From: Ramlibacter ginsenosidimutans
GTDB lineage: Bacteria; Pseudomonadota; Gammaproteobacteria; Burkholderiales; Burkholderiaceae_C
Strand: one strand, 5' to 3'
DNA: 64,000 nt
NCBI RefSeq assembly: GCF_042678185.1
Contig: NZ_JBHUDQ010000029.1
Shown: positions 50,936 through 59,968 of the stretch, piece by piece
Position numbering within the stretch: the stretch's first letter is position 1
Layout of the letters: every line of letters starts with the position of its first letter
Notes under the pieces: generated by a model
Told to the model about the DNA's origin: nothing
The model's database searches: none
Seen by the model: the letters and a program-made list of their open reading frames with translations, nothing else
Program-made: the position numbers and the translations under genes

Positions 50936-53900
50936 ATGACCATCAAGCGACTCCTGCAGGTGCTCGCCACCATCGCGCTGCCGGCGTGCGTGCACCTGGC
51001 TGCCTTCGCCGAGGACACGGACCTGTTTGCCTCGCCCAACACCGCTGCCGCGGCCAACATCCTCGTGGTGTTCGACAACGGCGCGAGCTTCGATGCCAAT
51101 TCGTCGCAGAGCTGCAGCATCGATTCGCTCGGCACCGTGAAAGTGGACGGCACGGGCACCAGCAACACGGCCCTCAGTGGTTCGGCCGGCGGCGTGGAGC
51201 AGTGCGCGCTCTATGCGGCCCTGGCAGCCTTGCCCGCCAACGACACGCCCCTCTTCAACGTGGGCTTCATGATGTTCAACGCCACGGGCCTGCAGAAGTT
51301 CGACCCGACGAACACGACGGGCAACCCCTTCTCCGCGTGCCCGAGCAGCGGCGTCGGCGGCTGCAACATCGTGCCCGTGGTGGGCTACACGCCCACCGTC
51401 AAGACGAACCTGCTCAACTGGGTGAAGAACTGGAAGAGCAGCGGCAACAGCGGCTACAACATCAAGAGCAACTCGCTCGCGAGCGGCGCCATCATGCAGG
51501 AGGCCTGGGCGCTGTACCAGGGCAAGCAGGGCATTTCCGGCACCACCTATGCCGCCCCCTCGACGGGGTGCGGCAAGAACTACGTCATCTACGTCGGGGA
51601 CGCCTACCGCAACAACACGAGCCCGAACGACCAGACGGGCAGCAAGGGGCCGAGACAGTACCTGTACAGCGGCTCCGACACGGCGACCGGCATGTACGCC
51701 AACCCGAAGCCCACCACCGCGCAGCTGACCTCGTTCACGGACACGGTCAGCGCGAAGTACGGGCTCGGTACCAGCCAGATCGTCTGCACGTCCGGCAACA
51801 GCTCCAGCTACACCTTCCCCGGCGACAACGAGAACTCGGGCAGCTGGGGCCTGAACTGGTCGGAGTACATGTGGGGCCAGGCCGGCATCAAGACCACCAG
51901 CATCGGCCTGCTCGGCGCGTCCTGCCTGCCCAGTTATTCCGCCTGGCTGCAACGGCTCGCCGAGGTGGGTGGCGGGGACTTCTACGCCACCAGCGACTAC
52001 GCCACGCTGGTGAACGCGTTCAAGGCTTCGTTCGGCAACATCATCTCCGTCAACAGCGTGTTCGCTTCCGTGTCCCTGCCGGTGAGCGTCAACACGCAGG
52101 GCTCCTACCTGAACCAGATCTTCGTGGGCATGTTCCGGCCCGACTCCGGCTTCCTGCCGCGGTGGCTGGGCAACCTGAAGCAGTACCAGCTGGGGTTCAC
52201 GAGCAACGGCAACCTGCAGACCAACGATGCGGACGGCAACGCAGCCATCAACAACAACACGGGCTTCATCACCTCGTGCGCGCGCAGCTTCTGGACGCCG
52301 AACACCACCACCAACCAGCAGTACTGGGCGCTGTCGCCCAGCGGCGGCTGCCTGACGGTCACGAATTCGGCGGCCTCGGATTACCCCGACGGCAACATCG
52401 TGGAGAAGGGGGCGCAAGCCTACGGCTTGCGCCAGGTGACGCCGTCGGCGCGCGTGGTGAAGACCTGCGGCAGCACGCTCGCGAGCTGCACCGGCTGGAG
52501 CGACTACAAGTCGTCCAGCCCGCCCAGCGCCAGCCTGTTCGGCACCGGACTCACCAGCACCGACGCGGCCACGCTGGTGGACTGGTCGCGCGGCCTGAAC
52601 ACGCAGAACGAGCTGCTCAAGGGCGCCACGGTCATGCGGCCTTCGGTGCACGGTGACGTGATGCACTCCCGGCCGGTGGCGCTCAACTACGGCACCGACA
52701 CGGCGCCGCAGGTGGTCGTGTACTACGGCGCCAACGACGGCATGCTGCACGCCGTCAACGGCAACCAGACGGGCTCGCTGACCTCGAATGGAACCACCTA
52801 TGCCGCCGGTGCGGAGCTGTGGACCTTCATGCCGCCGGAGTTCTACGGCCAGATCAAGCGCCTGTACGACAACACGACGCCCGTGTACTACAAGGGCGCG
52901 GCCGACACCAGCGCGCTGCCCAAGCCCTATGGCATGGATGGCCCGGTCACCGCATTCCGCGGCACGATCAACGGCTCGGCCAAGACCTACCTGTACGCCA
53001 CGATGCGCCGCGGCGGCCGCGCGGTCTATGCCTTCGACGTGACCACGCCCGGCAATCCTTCCTTCCTCTGGAAGATCGGCTGTTCCAGCGTGGACCTCAC
53101 CTCCACGGACTGCGGCAGCACCAGCGGCACCAGCAACTACATCAACATCGGCCAGACCTGGAGCAGCCCGAAGGTGATCCAGGCCAGTGGCTACAGCAAT
53201 CCGCTGCTGATCATGGGCGGTGGCTACGACACCTGCGAGGACAACGACACCGGCACCGGCGGCGCCAACAACAGCTGCACCGGCTCGCCCAAGGGCAGCC
53301 GCGTGTACGTGATCGACGGCACGGACGGTCACATCGTCGCGCAGTTCCCGACCGTGGCTCCGTTCACCGGCGGCGCTCCGCGCAGCGTCATCGGCGATGC
53401 GACCGTGGTGAATGCCAACGGCGTGGCCAAGTACGCGTACATCGCCGACATGGGCGGCGTGGTGTACCGGCTGGACTTCACGGCGACAACGGTCGCTGGC
53501 TGGACGATGACCCCGATCGCGAAGGTGGGCTGCGATTCGCTCACCGCCTGCACGGCGAACCGCAAGTTCATGTTCCAGCCTAGCGTCGTGAGCACGGACG
53601 GCACGACCTTCGACATCCTGCTGGGCACGGGCGACCGCGAGAAGCCGACCCGGCAGTACGGCGCGTCCAACGGCGTGCAGAACTACTTCTTCATGCTGCA
53701 GGACCAGCCGGGCAGCACCACCTTCCTGCAGGACCAGTGCGGCAGCGGCAACAACTTCCTGTGCCTGAACTCGCTGCAGGCCATCACCGCGGGCACGACG
53801 CCCAGCGCCTCGGCGCTGGCGGCCAAGAAGGGCTGGTATCTCGCGCTCGCCTCCACCGAGCAGGTGGTGACCTCCGCCATCACGCAGTTCGGCATCACCA

Positions 53901-54208
53901 CGTTCAGCACGCACCAGCCCGCGGTGGCCACGAATTCCTGCGGCAACAACCTGGGCAAGAGCCTGGTCTACAACCTCAGCTACGCCAACGCAGGCGCCGT
54001 CAACGGCAGCAGCAACATCTACGCCGAGATCGCGGGCGACGGCCTGCCGCCCTCGCCGGTGGCGGGCTCGGTGTTGATCAACGGCAACCCGGTGTCCTTC
54101 TGCATCGGCTGCTCGGCGGACTCGCCGCTGCAGGGCCGCAAGGCGCAGCAGAACGGCAGCGTGTCGCGCGCCAAGAACCGCCTGTACTGGTACGTGGAGA
54201 AGAAATGA
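50936..54208 (+). CDS. pilY1: PilY1 pilus tip adhesin/assembly protein
   Basis: A 1090-residue protein. I start it at the ATG 15 bases into a longer TTG-initiated frame because CTGGAG lies just upstream. A signal peptide (to about AFA, residue 25) precedes DLFASPNTAAAANILVVFDNG, the VWA-like N-terminal half. The metal-site equivalent reads DNGAS rather than DxSxS, so it is degenerate. The C-terminal beta-propeller begins near 585 (VVVYYGANDGMLHAVNG) and has a Ca-binding-like GGYDTCEDNDTGTGG near 760. PilY1 caps the pilus with the minor pilins and controls retraction. The whole is coupled to fimT (ATGATG). Confidence 0.94.
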   Translation: MTIKRLLQVLATIALPACVHLAAFAEDTDLFASPNTAAAANILVVFDNGASFDANSSQSCSIDSLGTVKVDGTGTSNTALSGSAGGVEQCALYAALAALPANDTPLFNVGFMMFNATGLQKFDPTNTTGNPFSACPSSGVGGCNIVPVVGYTPTVKTNLLNWVKNWKSSGNSGYNIKSNSLASGAIMQEAWALYQGKQGISGTTYAAPSTGCGKNYVIYVGDAYRNNTSPNDQTGSKGPRQYLYSGSDTATGMYANPKPTTAQLTSFTDTVSAKYGLGTSQIVCTSGNSSSYTFPGDNENSGSWGLNWSEYMWGQAGIKTTSIGLLGASCLPSYSAWLQRLAEVGGGDFYATSDYATLVNAFKASFGNIISVNSVFASVSLPVSVNTQGSYLNQIFVGMFRPDSGFLPRWLGNLKQYQLGFTSNGNLQTNDADGNAAINNNTGFITSCARSFWTPNTTTNQQYWALSPSGGCLTVTNSAASDYPDGNIVEKGAQAYGLRQVTPSARVVKTCGSTLASCTGWSDYKSSSPPSASLFGTGLTSTDAATLVDWSRGLNTQNELLKGATVMRPSVHGDVMHSRPVALNYGTDTAPQVVVYYGANDGMLHAVNGNQTGSLTSNGTTYAAGAELWTFMPPEFYGQIKRLYDNTTPVYYKGAADTSALPKPYGMDGPVTAFRGTINGSAKTYLYATMRRGGRAVYAFDVTTPGNPSFLWKIGCSSVDLTSTDCGSTSGTSNYINIGQTWSSPKVIQASGYSNPLLIMGGGYDTCEDNDTGTGGANNSCTGSPKGSRVYVIDGTDGHIVAQFPTVAPFTGGAPRSVIGDATVVNANGVAKYAYIADMGGVVYRLDFTATTVAGWTMTPIAKVGCDSLTACTANRKFMFQPSVVSTDGTTFDILLGTGDREKPTRQYGASNGVQNYFFMLQDQPGSTTFLQDQCGSGNNFLCLNSLQAITAGTTPSASALAAKKGWYLALASTEQVVTSAITQFGITTFSTHQPAVATNSCGNNLGKSLVYNLSYANAGAVNGSSNIYAEIAGDGLPPSPVAGSVLINGNPVSFCIGCSADSPLQGRKAQQNGSVSRAKNRLYWYVEKK

Positions 54209-54756
54209 TGCGTACCAGGCTTCGTCCGCAAGGGGGCTTCACGCTCATCGAGCTGCTGGTCACGCTGGTCGTGCTCGGCATCCTCACGCGGCTGGCGGTG
54301 CCTTCGTTCGCACAGGCCATGCTGACCAGCCGGCTCGCGTCGTACTCCAACAGCTTCATCGGCAGCGCGCAGTACGCCCGCAGCGAGGCGCTCAAGCGCA
54401 ACGTCGCGCTCACCATGTGCGCCTCTTCCGACGGCGCGACCTGCACGTCCGGCGCGACCTGGGCGCAGGGCTGGATCATCACCTGCCCCGCGAACGCGTC
54501 GACCGACACGATGTGCAACGCCGGAGGGGGCGCGACGCTCGTGCTGCGCAAGCAGCCGGCGCTCTCCTCCGATTACCACTTTGCCGGCGGGACCGGCAGC
54601 TACAGCATCAACTTCCCGGCCAGCGGCATCGGCGCCACGCAGGTGAGCCTGACCTTGTGCCGCTGGGCCCCCGCCGGCAACCAGGAGCGCCAGGTCGCCG
54701 TCACGGCAACGGGGCGGCCCGCCGTGGCCGTCACGCACAACGGCACCTGCGCCTGA
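54205..54756 (+). CDS. fimT: FimT/GspH-type pseudopilin
   Basis: A 183-residue pseudopilin. Leader cleavage after QGG, mature helix FTLIELLVTLVVLGILTRLAV with Glu5, then a GspH-like domain (YARSEALKRNVALTMCASSDG, a GW...VTATGRPAV region) with four Cys. It is the last gene of the minor-pilin operon, with a family A repeat 50 bases downstream. FimT is implicated in DNA binding during natural uptake in some species. Confidence 0.92.
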   Translation: MMRTRLRPQGGFTLIELLVTLVVLGILTRLAVPSFAQAMLTSRLASYSNSFIGSAQYARSEALKRNVALTMCASSDGATCTSGATWAQGWIITCPANASTDTMCNAGGGATLVLRKQPALSSDYHFAGGTGSYSINFPASGIGATQVSLTLCRWAPAGNQERQVAVTATGRPAVAVTHNGTCA

Positions 54757-54806
54757 GGCGGGACGATCATCCCCGCTGGCGACGCGGACGGCCCCGTGAC
54801 CGGACT

Positions 54807-54894
54807 CGTAGGCTGGCGGTGAGCAACGCGAACCCCAGCGATCCAGCGTGGCGCAGCAAGCTGGGGTTCGCCTGCGGCTCACCGCCAGCCTACG
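54807..54894. repeat. Dispersed palindromic repeat, family A, copy 4
   Basis: CGTAGGCTGGCGGTGAGC...AACCCCAGC and, after a short loop, GCTGGGGTTCGCCTGCGG...GCCAGCCTACG. It sits between the convergent ends of fimT and the MATE gene and may act as a bidirectional transcription barrier. Confidence 0.9.
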
Positions 54895-54907
54895 CATCCG
54901 CCCCGCT

Positions 54908-56350
54908 TCACGCAGCGCTTGCGCGCGGCGTCCAGTCCGCGAAGTGGATCGCCGCCGCGAGCGTGAGGCCCATCGCCGACAGGCTGAACGCGATCACGCC
55001 GAACAGCGTCTCGGGTGGCGCGGCGGCGACGTGCACGGCCGCATAGCCGCCGAGCGCGACGATCAGCAGGCGCACCGTGCTGGCCAGCAGCGGCCAGGCG
55101 AGCCGGCTCGCACCCTGCGATGCGAAGAAGAGAGCCAGCCCCAGTCCGAAGAAGCCATAGCAGCCACCGACGATGCGCAGGTAGCTGCTGCCGACGGCGC
55201 GCACCACCGGATCCGCCGTGAAGAGCGTCATCCAGGCCTGCGGCCACAGCGCAGCCCACAGGCCGATGAGCCCGGTCACGGCCCAGACCATCGCGGCGCC
55301 GGTCCAGGCAACGCGCTTGGCCCGGGCGGGCTGGCGCGCACCGAGGTTGGTGGCCACCATGGCCGTGAGCGCACCGCCGAAACCGAAGGCGATCGGCACC
55401 AGGATGTATTCCAGGCGCGCCGCGATCCCGTAGGCGGCGACGGCGAGACTGCCGAAGCCCGCGATATAGGCGGTCGCCAGCGCGATGGAGCCGTTGCTCA
55501 GGATCGGACTCAGCGCCGAGGGCAGCGCGAGTTGCAGCACCCGCCGGAACGTGGCCCGCTGCCACTGCCAGCCCGGACCGAGCACGCGAACGGGCTGCCC
55601 GCGGCGCGAGAGCCAGGCGAGCAGCGCGAGCGCCGACAGCGCATTGCAGGTCACCGTGCTCGTCGCTGCGCCGGCCACGCCCAGCGGCGGTACGGGGCCT
55701 GCGCCGAACACCAGCAGCGGGCACAGCGTCAGGTGCATCGCCGTCGTCGCAATGAGGGCCAGGGCCGCGGCGCCCATCTGGCCGGTACCGCGTGCCACGC
55801 CGGCGAGGACGTTCACCGACCAGATCGCCGCGGCGCCGGAGAAGAGCACCCCCGCGTAGCCGGCGGCCTGCGCCAGCACCCCTGCGCGCGCGGCGAGCAG
55901 CACGTAGGGCGCGGGCGTGGAGAAGAGGAGCGTGAACAGCAGCGAGGCCGCCAGGCCCAGCACCAGCGCATGGCGTGCGAGCCGCGTCGCCTCGTGCGTG
56001 TCGCCGGCGCCGAGAGCGCGCGCCACCACCGCGGTGGTGCTGCCGCCCAGGCCACCGGCGGACATCTGCAGCATCAGCATCGCCAGGGGCAGCACGACGG
56101 CGACGCCCGCGAGCGCTTCGGCCCCGAGCCGGCCGACGATGTAGCCGTCGAAGCCGATCACCACGGTGTTGGCGAACAGGCCCAGCACGTTGGGCGTGGC
56201 GAGCCGCAGCAGCGTGGGCAGCACCGGACCGCGCAGCATGCGCTGCGTGGCGTCCGAAGCCGGCGAAGCGGCCGCGCTGCTCACTGCGCTGGCCTCCGCG
56301 CTGCGCGTGGTGCGCGGCGCGATGCGCGTCGGGGCGGCGGCGGTGCTCAT
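54908..56350 (-). CDS. MATE family multidrug/metabolite exporter
   Basis: A 480-residue protein with about 12 membrane helices. Features: TLLRLATPNVLGLFANTVVIGFDGYIVGRLG, VARALGAGDTHEATRLARHAL and the second-half repeat ILSNGSIALATAYIAGFGSLAVAAYGIAARLEYI. It begins in the stop of the SDR gene (ATGA), so it belongs to the TetR-controlled operon. The MATE mechanism is Na+ or H+ antiport of cationic drugs or toxins. Confidence 0.93.
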   Translation of the reverse strand: MSTAAAPTRIAPRTTRSAEASAVSSAAASPASDATQRMLRGPVLPTLLRLATPNVLGLFANTVVIGFDGYIVGRLGAEALAGVAVVLPLAMLMLQMSAGGLGGSTTAVVARALGAGDTHEATRLARHALVLGLAASLLFTLLFSTPAPYVLLAARAGVLAQAAGYAGVLFSGAAAIWSVNVLAGVARGTGQMGAAALALIATTAMHLTLCPLLVFGAGPVPPLGVAGAATSTVTCNALSALALLAWLSRRGQPVRVLGPGWQWQRATFRRVLQLALPSALSPILSNGSIALATAYIAGFGSLAVAAYGIAARLEYILVPIAFGFGGALTAMVATNLGARQPARAKRVAWTGAAMVWAVTGLIGLWAALWPQAWMTLFTADPVVRAVGSSYLRIVGGCYGFFGLGLALFFASQGASRLAWPLLASTVRLLIVALGGYAAVHVAAAPPETLFGVIAFSLSAMGLTLAAAIHFADWTPRASAA

Positions 56351-57048
56351 GGCGCCGCCAGGTAGGCCGCCGCCGCGCTGGCGAGCGATGCCTTCACCTG
56401 CCGTGTCAGTTCGTCGGCCAGCACCTCGGGCAGGCCGGCCTCGAGCCCGTCGAAGGCGGCGCGCACGATCGCATCGGGCGTGGACTTCACGCCCTCGATG
56501 CCGCGCGTGAGGTCGGTGTCGACGAAGCCCATGTGCAGTGCGGTGACCTGCGTGCCTTGCGCGCGCAATTCGTGCCGCAGCCCGTTCGTGAGCGCCCAGG
56601 CCGCGGACTTGGTCGCGCCATAGCTCCCCAGCAGCGGCCGGTTGATCCAGCTGGCGATCGACAGCACGTTGAGCATGGCTCCGCCGCCGTTCGCGGCCAG
56701 CACCGGCGCGAAGGCCTGCGCCATGCGCAGCACGCCGAAGAAGTTGGTCTCCAGCTGGCGCCGCGTGGACTCCAGGGTGGCGTCCTGCAGGAAGCCGCCG
56801 GTGGTGGCGATGCCCGCGTTGTTCACGAGCACCGTGACGTCACGGCACTCGCGCGCAACGCGCTCGACCTGCGAGGCATCGGTCACGTCCAGCGCCAGCG
56901 GCTGCACGCCGCGCAGGGTGACGCTCGCGGGGTCGCGGGCGGCGGCGTAGACGCGCCGGGCGCCGCGCGCGAGCGCTTCCCGGGCGAAGGCCAGGCCGAT
57001 GCCGCGATTGGCACCGGTGATCAGGACGACGGCGTTGGCGAGTTGCAT
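56347..57048 (-). CDS. Short-chain dehydrogenase/reductase, TetR-controlled
   Basis: A 233-residue SDR. Nucleotide motif VVLITGANRGIGLAFA, NNAG (LVNNAGIATTG) and YxxxK (LLGSYGATKSAAWALTNGL). It is of the small single-domain kind. It is the first gene of the SDR-MATE operon, and a palindromic operator begins 16 bases upstream of its start codon. The substrate is unknown. Confidence 0.92.
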   Translation of the reverse strand: MQLANAVVLITGANRGIGLAFAREALARGARRVYAAARDPASVTLRGVQPLALDVTDASQVERVARECRDVTVLVNNAGIATTGGFLQDATLESTRRQLETNFFGVLRMAQAFAPVLAANGGGAMLNVLSIASWINRPLLGSYGATKSAAWALTNGLRHELRAQGTQVTALHMGFVDTDLTRGIEGVKSTPDAIVRAAFDGLEAGLPEVLADELTRQVKASLASAAAAYLAAP

Positions 57049-57063
57049 GGAAGCTCCTGGTGA

Positions 57064-57081
57064 ATATGATGGCCGTCATAT
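57064..57081. promoter_or_regulatory. TetR operator, SDR-MATE promoter
   Basis: ATATGATGGCCGTCATAT, an 18-base palindrome with one mismatch, 16 bases upstream of the SDR start. It matches the perfect palindrome at 57742 in 17 of 18 bases. Confidence 0.8.
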
Positions 57082-57121
57082 TTCGGCCCGGTGGAACAAG
57101 GCGCGCGAAGCGCGCGCCATC

Positions 57122-57721
57122 TCAGGTTGCGGGGCTGCCCCCGGGTTCGAATTGCTCGAGCAGGAAGCGGCGCGAAGCCGCCAGGTGACGCCGGCCGCGG
57201 GCGTTGTCGCCCAGCGTCCGAGCCAGTTGCAAGGCGCCGGCGAGCTGGCTCGCGATCACCGCGGCGGCCTCTGGCTCCGCCCCGGCGGGCAGGCACGCCT
57301 GCACGCTGGCGACGAGGGACTGCACGCGCTCGGCCGCGGCCTCGCGGACGGCGTCCGACTGGCGCGGCATCTCCGAAGCGAGCGCCGCCACGGGGCAGCC
57401 CGCTTCCGGCGCTTTCAGGTGGCGGTCCGAGAGGTAGTTCTCCACGAGGGAGCGGAAGCGGCTGAAGCCGCGCGCCTCGCCCAGCGCAATCGACTTCTGC
57501 AGCCGCAACTGGCTGTCCTGGCCGGCGCGCTGCAGGGCTTCCACCAGCAGCGCATCCCGCGAAGGAAAGTGCGCATAGAAGCCGCCGTGGGTGAGGCCGA
57601 CCTTCTTCATGATGTCGGCGACGCCCACGTTGTAGAAGCCGGAGTCGCGCAGCGCGCGGGCGGCCGCATCGAGGATGCGGTCGTGCGTCTGCTGCTTGCG
57701 GCTCGCGGGGGCGGTGTCCAT
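57122..57721 (-). CDS. TetR family repressor of the SDR-MATE operon
   Basis: A 199-residue protein: helix-turn-helix in RILDAAARALRDSGFYNVGVADIMKKVGLTHGGFYAHF (about 14-50), then an all-helical ligand domain. I start it at MDTAPASRK. Its own promoter has an 18-base palindrome 21 bases upstream, and the same sequence lies before the SDR gene. It therefore likely represses both itself and SDR-MATE and releases on binding a substrate of the pump or reductase. Confidence 0.93.
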   Translation of the reverse strand: MDTAPASRKQQTHDRILDAAARALRDSGFYNVGVADIMKKVGLTHGGFYAHFPSRDALLVEALQRAGQDSQLRLQKSIALGEARGFSRFRSLVENYLSDRHLKAPEAGCPVAALASEMPRQSDAVREAAAERVQSLVASVQACLPAGAEPEAAAVIASQLAGALQLARTLGDNARGRRHLAASRRFLLEQFEPGGSPAT

Positions 57722-57741
57722 GCCTCGCACTGTAGCCGAAA

Positions 57742-57759
57742 ATATGATGGCCATCATAT
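57742..57759. promoter_or_regulatory. TetR operator, autoregulatory
   Basis: ATATGATGGCCATCATAT, a perfect 18-base palindrome 21 bases before the TetR start codon. Its copy at 57064 is the second operator. Confidence 0.82.
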
Positions 57760-57771
57760 GGCCATGGGTTT

Positions 57772-57796
57772 GGGGCGCCTGCGCGGCAGGCGCCCC
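57772..57796 (-). terminator. Strong GC hairpin downstream of the OmpA-family gene
   Basis: Ten-base GC arms (GGGGCGCCTG / CAGGCGCCCC) around a five-base loop, six bases after the OmpA-family stop. No T-run follows, so it is a hairpin that may stop transcription or protect the 3' end rather than a classical intrinsic terminator. Confidence 0.4.
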
Positions 57797-57801
57797 GAGG
57801 C

Positions 57802-58971
57802 TCAGCGGGTGCCGTGCACTTCGATCTCGACCCGGCGATCGGGTTGCAGGCAGGAGATGAGCGCAGCCGTCGGTGCGGTGCCGCGGCAATCGCCCGCCTT
57901 CGTGACCGGCGCCGTTTCACCCGCGCCGCTGGCCGTCACCTTGTCGCGCGCGATCCCGCCGGAGCTCACCAGGTAAGCGGTCACGGCGCGCGCACGCCGG
58001 GTGGACAAGGCCTCGTTGTAGGCGGCGCTGCCCAGGCGATCCGTGTAGCCGGTGACCCGGATCGCGTCGTACTGCACGCCGCGCAGGTCGGCCGCCAGCT
58101 GGTCGAGGGCCGTCTTGCCGCGCGCATTCACGACGGAACTGTCGAACCCGAACAGCGAATCGGCGGCCAGGTTCACGCGTTTCACCACCACGGGCTGCGC
58201 TGCCGGCATGGGTGCGGGGGCGGGGGCGGGCTGCACCACCACGGGCGCGGGTGCGACGTAGGGCTGCGGTGTGGGCTCAGACGCAAGCGCCACGGGGCGC
58301 GCTGCGGCCGCCGGCGCGCCGAAGCGGTAGACCAGCCCGACGGACACCATGTCGACGTCGCCGTGGTTGCCCACCGAGTCCTTGATGCGATAGCGCTCGG
58401 CTTCCAGCCGCATCGACAGGGCATCGGTGAAGGCGTAGGCCACGCCCGCGCCCCACTTCGCGTCGGTGAACCGTTCGCTCGTGTGCGTGCTGGCATACGG
58501 CACCCGGGCCGCACCGGTTGCGCTGAAAGCGCCTTCGGTCCGACCGGATATCACGCCGACGCGGCCGAGCACGGAGAAGCGGTCCGTGATCGGGTACGAG
58601 CCGACCAGGTCGAGGTCCAGGCCCTTCACCGTGATGTCGCCCGTGAGGCTGCCCGCCGGCGTGGTGTGCGCCGTGTAGCCGAACTTGCCGAGATCGAAGA
58701 AGCCGGCCTCGACGCCGAAGTAGCGGTTCAACTGGTAGCCGCCGAACAGCTTGAAGGCGGCGTGGCGCTCGCGGTCATCGATGCTGCTGGTCGCAAGGCC
58801 CTGGCCGGCCAGGCCGTTCTGGATGCGCTGGTCGTCGATGGTGGCGCGGGCGCCGCCGACGGATCCGCCCGCGTACCAGCCCGTGGCCTGCGCCATGGCT
58901 GCCGGCGCGGCGAGCGCGGTGAAGACCGCGATGCCGAGCAGGGTCGGCTTGGTGGTGAGTTTCATGTTCAT
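57802..58971 (-). CDS. OmpA family outer-membrane protein
   Basis: A 389-residue protein: signal peptide (cleavage near AMAQ, residue 28), N-terminal beta-barrel (ATGWYAGGSVGGARATI to YRFGAP), a Pro/Ala/Val-rich hinge and the peptidoglycan-binding OmpA domain at the C-terminus (FGFDSSVVNARGKTALDQL, GYTDRLGSAAYNEALSTRRARAV). The NMKL start is used; a second Met lies two codons in. It anchors the outer membrane to peptidoglycan. It is followed by a GC hairpin and lies 20 bases downstream of the DUF3494 gene. Confidence 0.92.
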   Translation of the reverse strand: MNMKLTTKPTLLGIAVFTALAAPAAMAQATGWYAGGSVGGARATIDDQRIQNGLAGQGLATSSIDDRERHAAFKLFGGYQLNRYFGVEAGFFDLGKFGYTAHTTPAGSLTGDITVKGLDLDLVGSYPITDRFSVLGRVGVISGRTEGAFSATGAARVPYASTHTSERFTDAKWGAGVAYAFTDALSMRLEAERYRIKDSVGNHGDVDMVSVGLVYRFGAPAAAARPVALASEPTPQPYVAPAPVVVQPAPAPAPMPAAQPVVVKRVNLAADSLFGFDSSVVNARGKTALDQLAADLRGVQYDAIRVTGYTDRLGSAAYNEALSTRRARAVTAYLVSSGGIARDKVTASGAGETAPVTKAGDCRGTAPTAALISCLQPDRRVEIEVHGTR

Positions 58972-58991
58972 CCTTGTTGTTGGTCCGGGGC

Positions 58992-59936
58992 TCAGGGCAG
59001 GTTGATCACGGTGTTGACCATCGTCACCGAGGCGTTCAGCGACAGCACGCGGCCGTCGATGGTGACCAGCGCGACGTTGCCGGGCGTCGAAATCGCGGCG
59101 CCGGACTGCGTGATGACGGTTCCCTTGAAGGTGCCGCCGCCGCCCGCGTTGATGGTGGCCGCGCTGCCGACTTGCCAATAGACGTTCTTGGCCTGGGCGC
59201 CATTGGTGAGGATCACGTTGGCGGGGAAGGCCGCGCCGGGACCGCCGACGGTGAGCGAGGTCGCCATCTGGAACACCCACACGGCATTGGCATCGCCCTG
59301 CGCGTCGAGCGTCAGGTCACCGCCCTGGATGCGGAAGGTGCCGGCCGCCGCGGTATAGACGCCGGGGGCGAGCGTGAGGCTGGCCAGGTTGCCGGCGCCC
59401 GGATCCGGACCGAGCGGCTTGGCGACCAGGGCGTTGTAGGCGATGAGCGCATCCGCGCGGGCGTTAGCGGCCGTCGTGGCGGTCAGTGACGTGCCGCCGA
59501 TGCAGCCTGCAGCACTGGTCCCCACGGGCGGCGGCGGCGCGGTGTACACGCGGTTCGTGCCCGGCAAGGTGCCGATGTTGAGCCCGGTTTCGGTGTAGTC
59601 GCACTTGTTCACGCCGGCGACACCGTCATGGAAACCCGTGACCGTGGTGGCGACGGCGGTGGTGCCGAGGTCCGCGTTCACGACGGTGTTGATGCCCTGG
59701 TTGGTCACGCCGGCGGAGCCGCCGAAGACGCCGAAGGTGGTGGCCGCGCCGAGCGGGACGGCCACGCCACCGACCAGGGGCACCTTGGGCGCGACCACGG
59801 GAGCCCCCGCGGCGGGTGAGCCGGCCTGCGCGCCGTCGAAGCCGAGAACGCGGTCCTGCCCGCCGCCGCAAGCGGCGAGCGTGGCAAGGAGCGCGACTGC
59901 GGCCCAGGGGCGCAGCGAAAGGGGGAGGAGCGTCAT
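58992..59936 (-). CDS. DUF3494 (ice-binding-protein-like) lipoprotein
   Basis: A 314-residue protein with a lipobox LAAC. The DUF3494 beta-helix fold is unmistakable in its C-terminus: NVYWQVGSAATINAGGGGTFKGTVI and TPGNVALVTIDGRVLSLNASVTMVNTVINLP. Some members are ice-binding adhesins; many in soil bacteria are not shown to bind ice. I start at ATG 59936; a TTG six codons upstream (59954) is possible. It is co-directional with the OmpA-family gene and 20 bases before it. Confidence 0.9.
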   Translation of the reverse strand: MTLLPLSLRPWAAVALLATLAACGGGQDRVLGFDGAQAGSPAAGAPVVAPKVPLVGGVAVPLGAATTFGVFGGSAGVTNQGINTVVNADLGTTAVATTVTGFHDGVAGVNKCDYTETGLNIGTLPGTNRVYTAPPPPVGTSAAGCIGGTSLTATTAANARADALIAYNALVAKPLGPDPGAGNLASLTLAPGVYTAAAGTFRIQGGDLTLDAQGDANAVWVFQMATSLTVGGPGAAFPANVILTNGAQAKNVYWQVGSAATINAGGGGTFKGTVITQSGAAISTPGNVALVTIDGRVLSLNASVTMVNTVINLP

Positions 59937-59968
59937 GGAAGGAAGCCTTTTCAAGATGGAGGTCGGGA

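Noticed and set aside
50282..53914. 1210-codon minus-strand frame antisense to pilW, pilX and pilY1
   Set aside because: An Arg/Val/Ala-rich shadow with no recognisable domain, opposite well-supported pilus genes.
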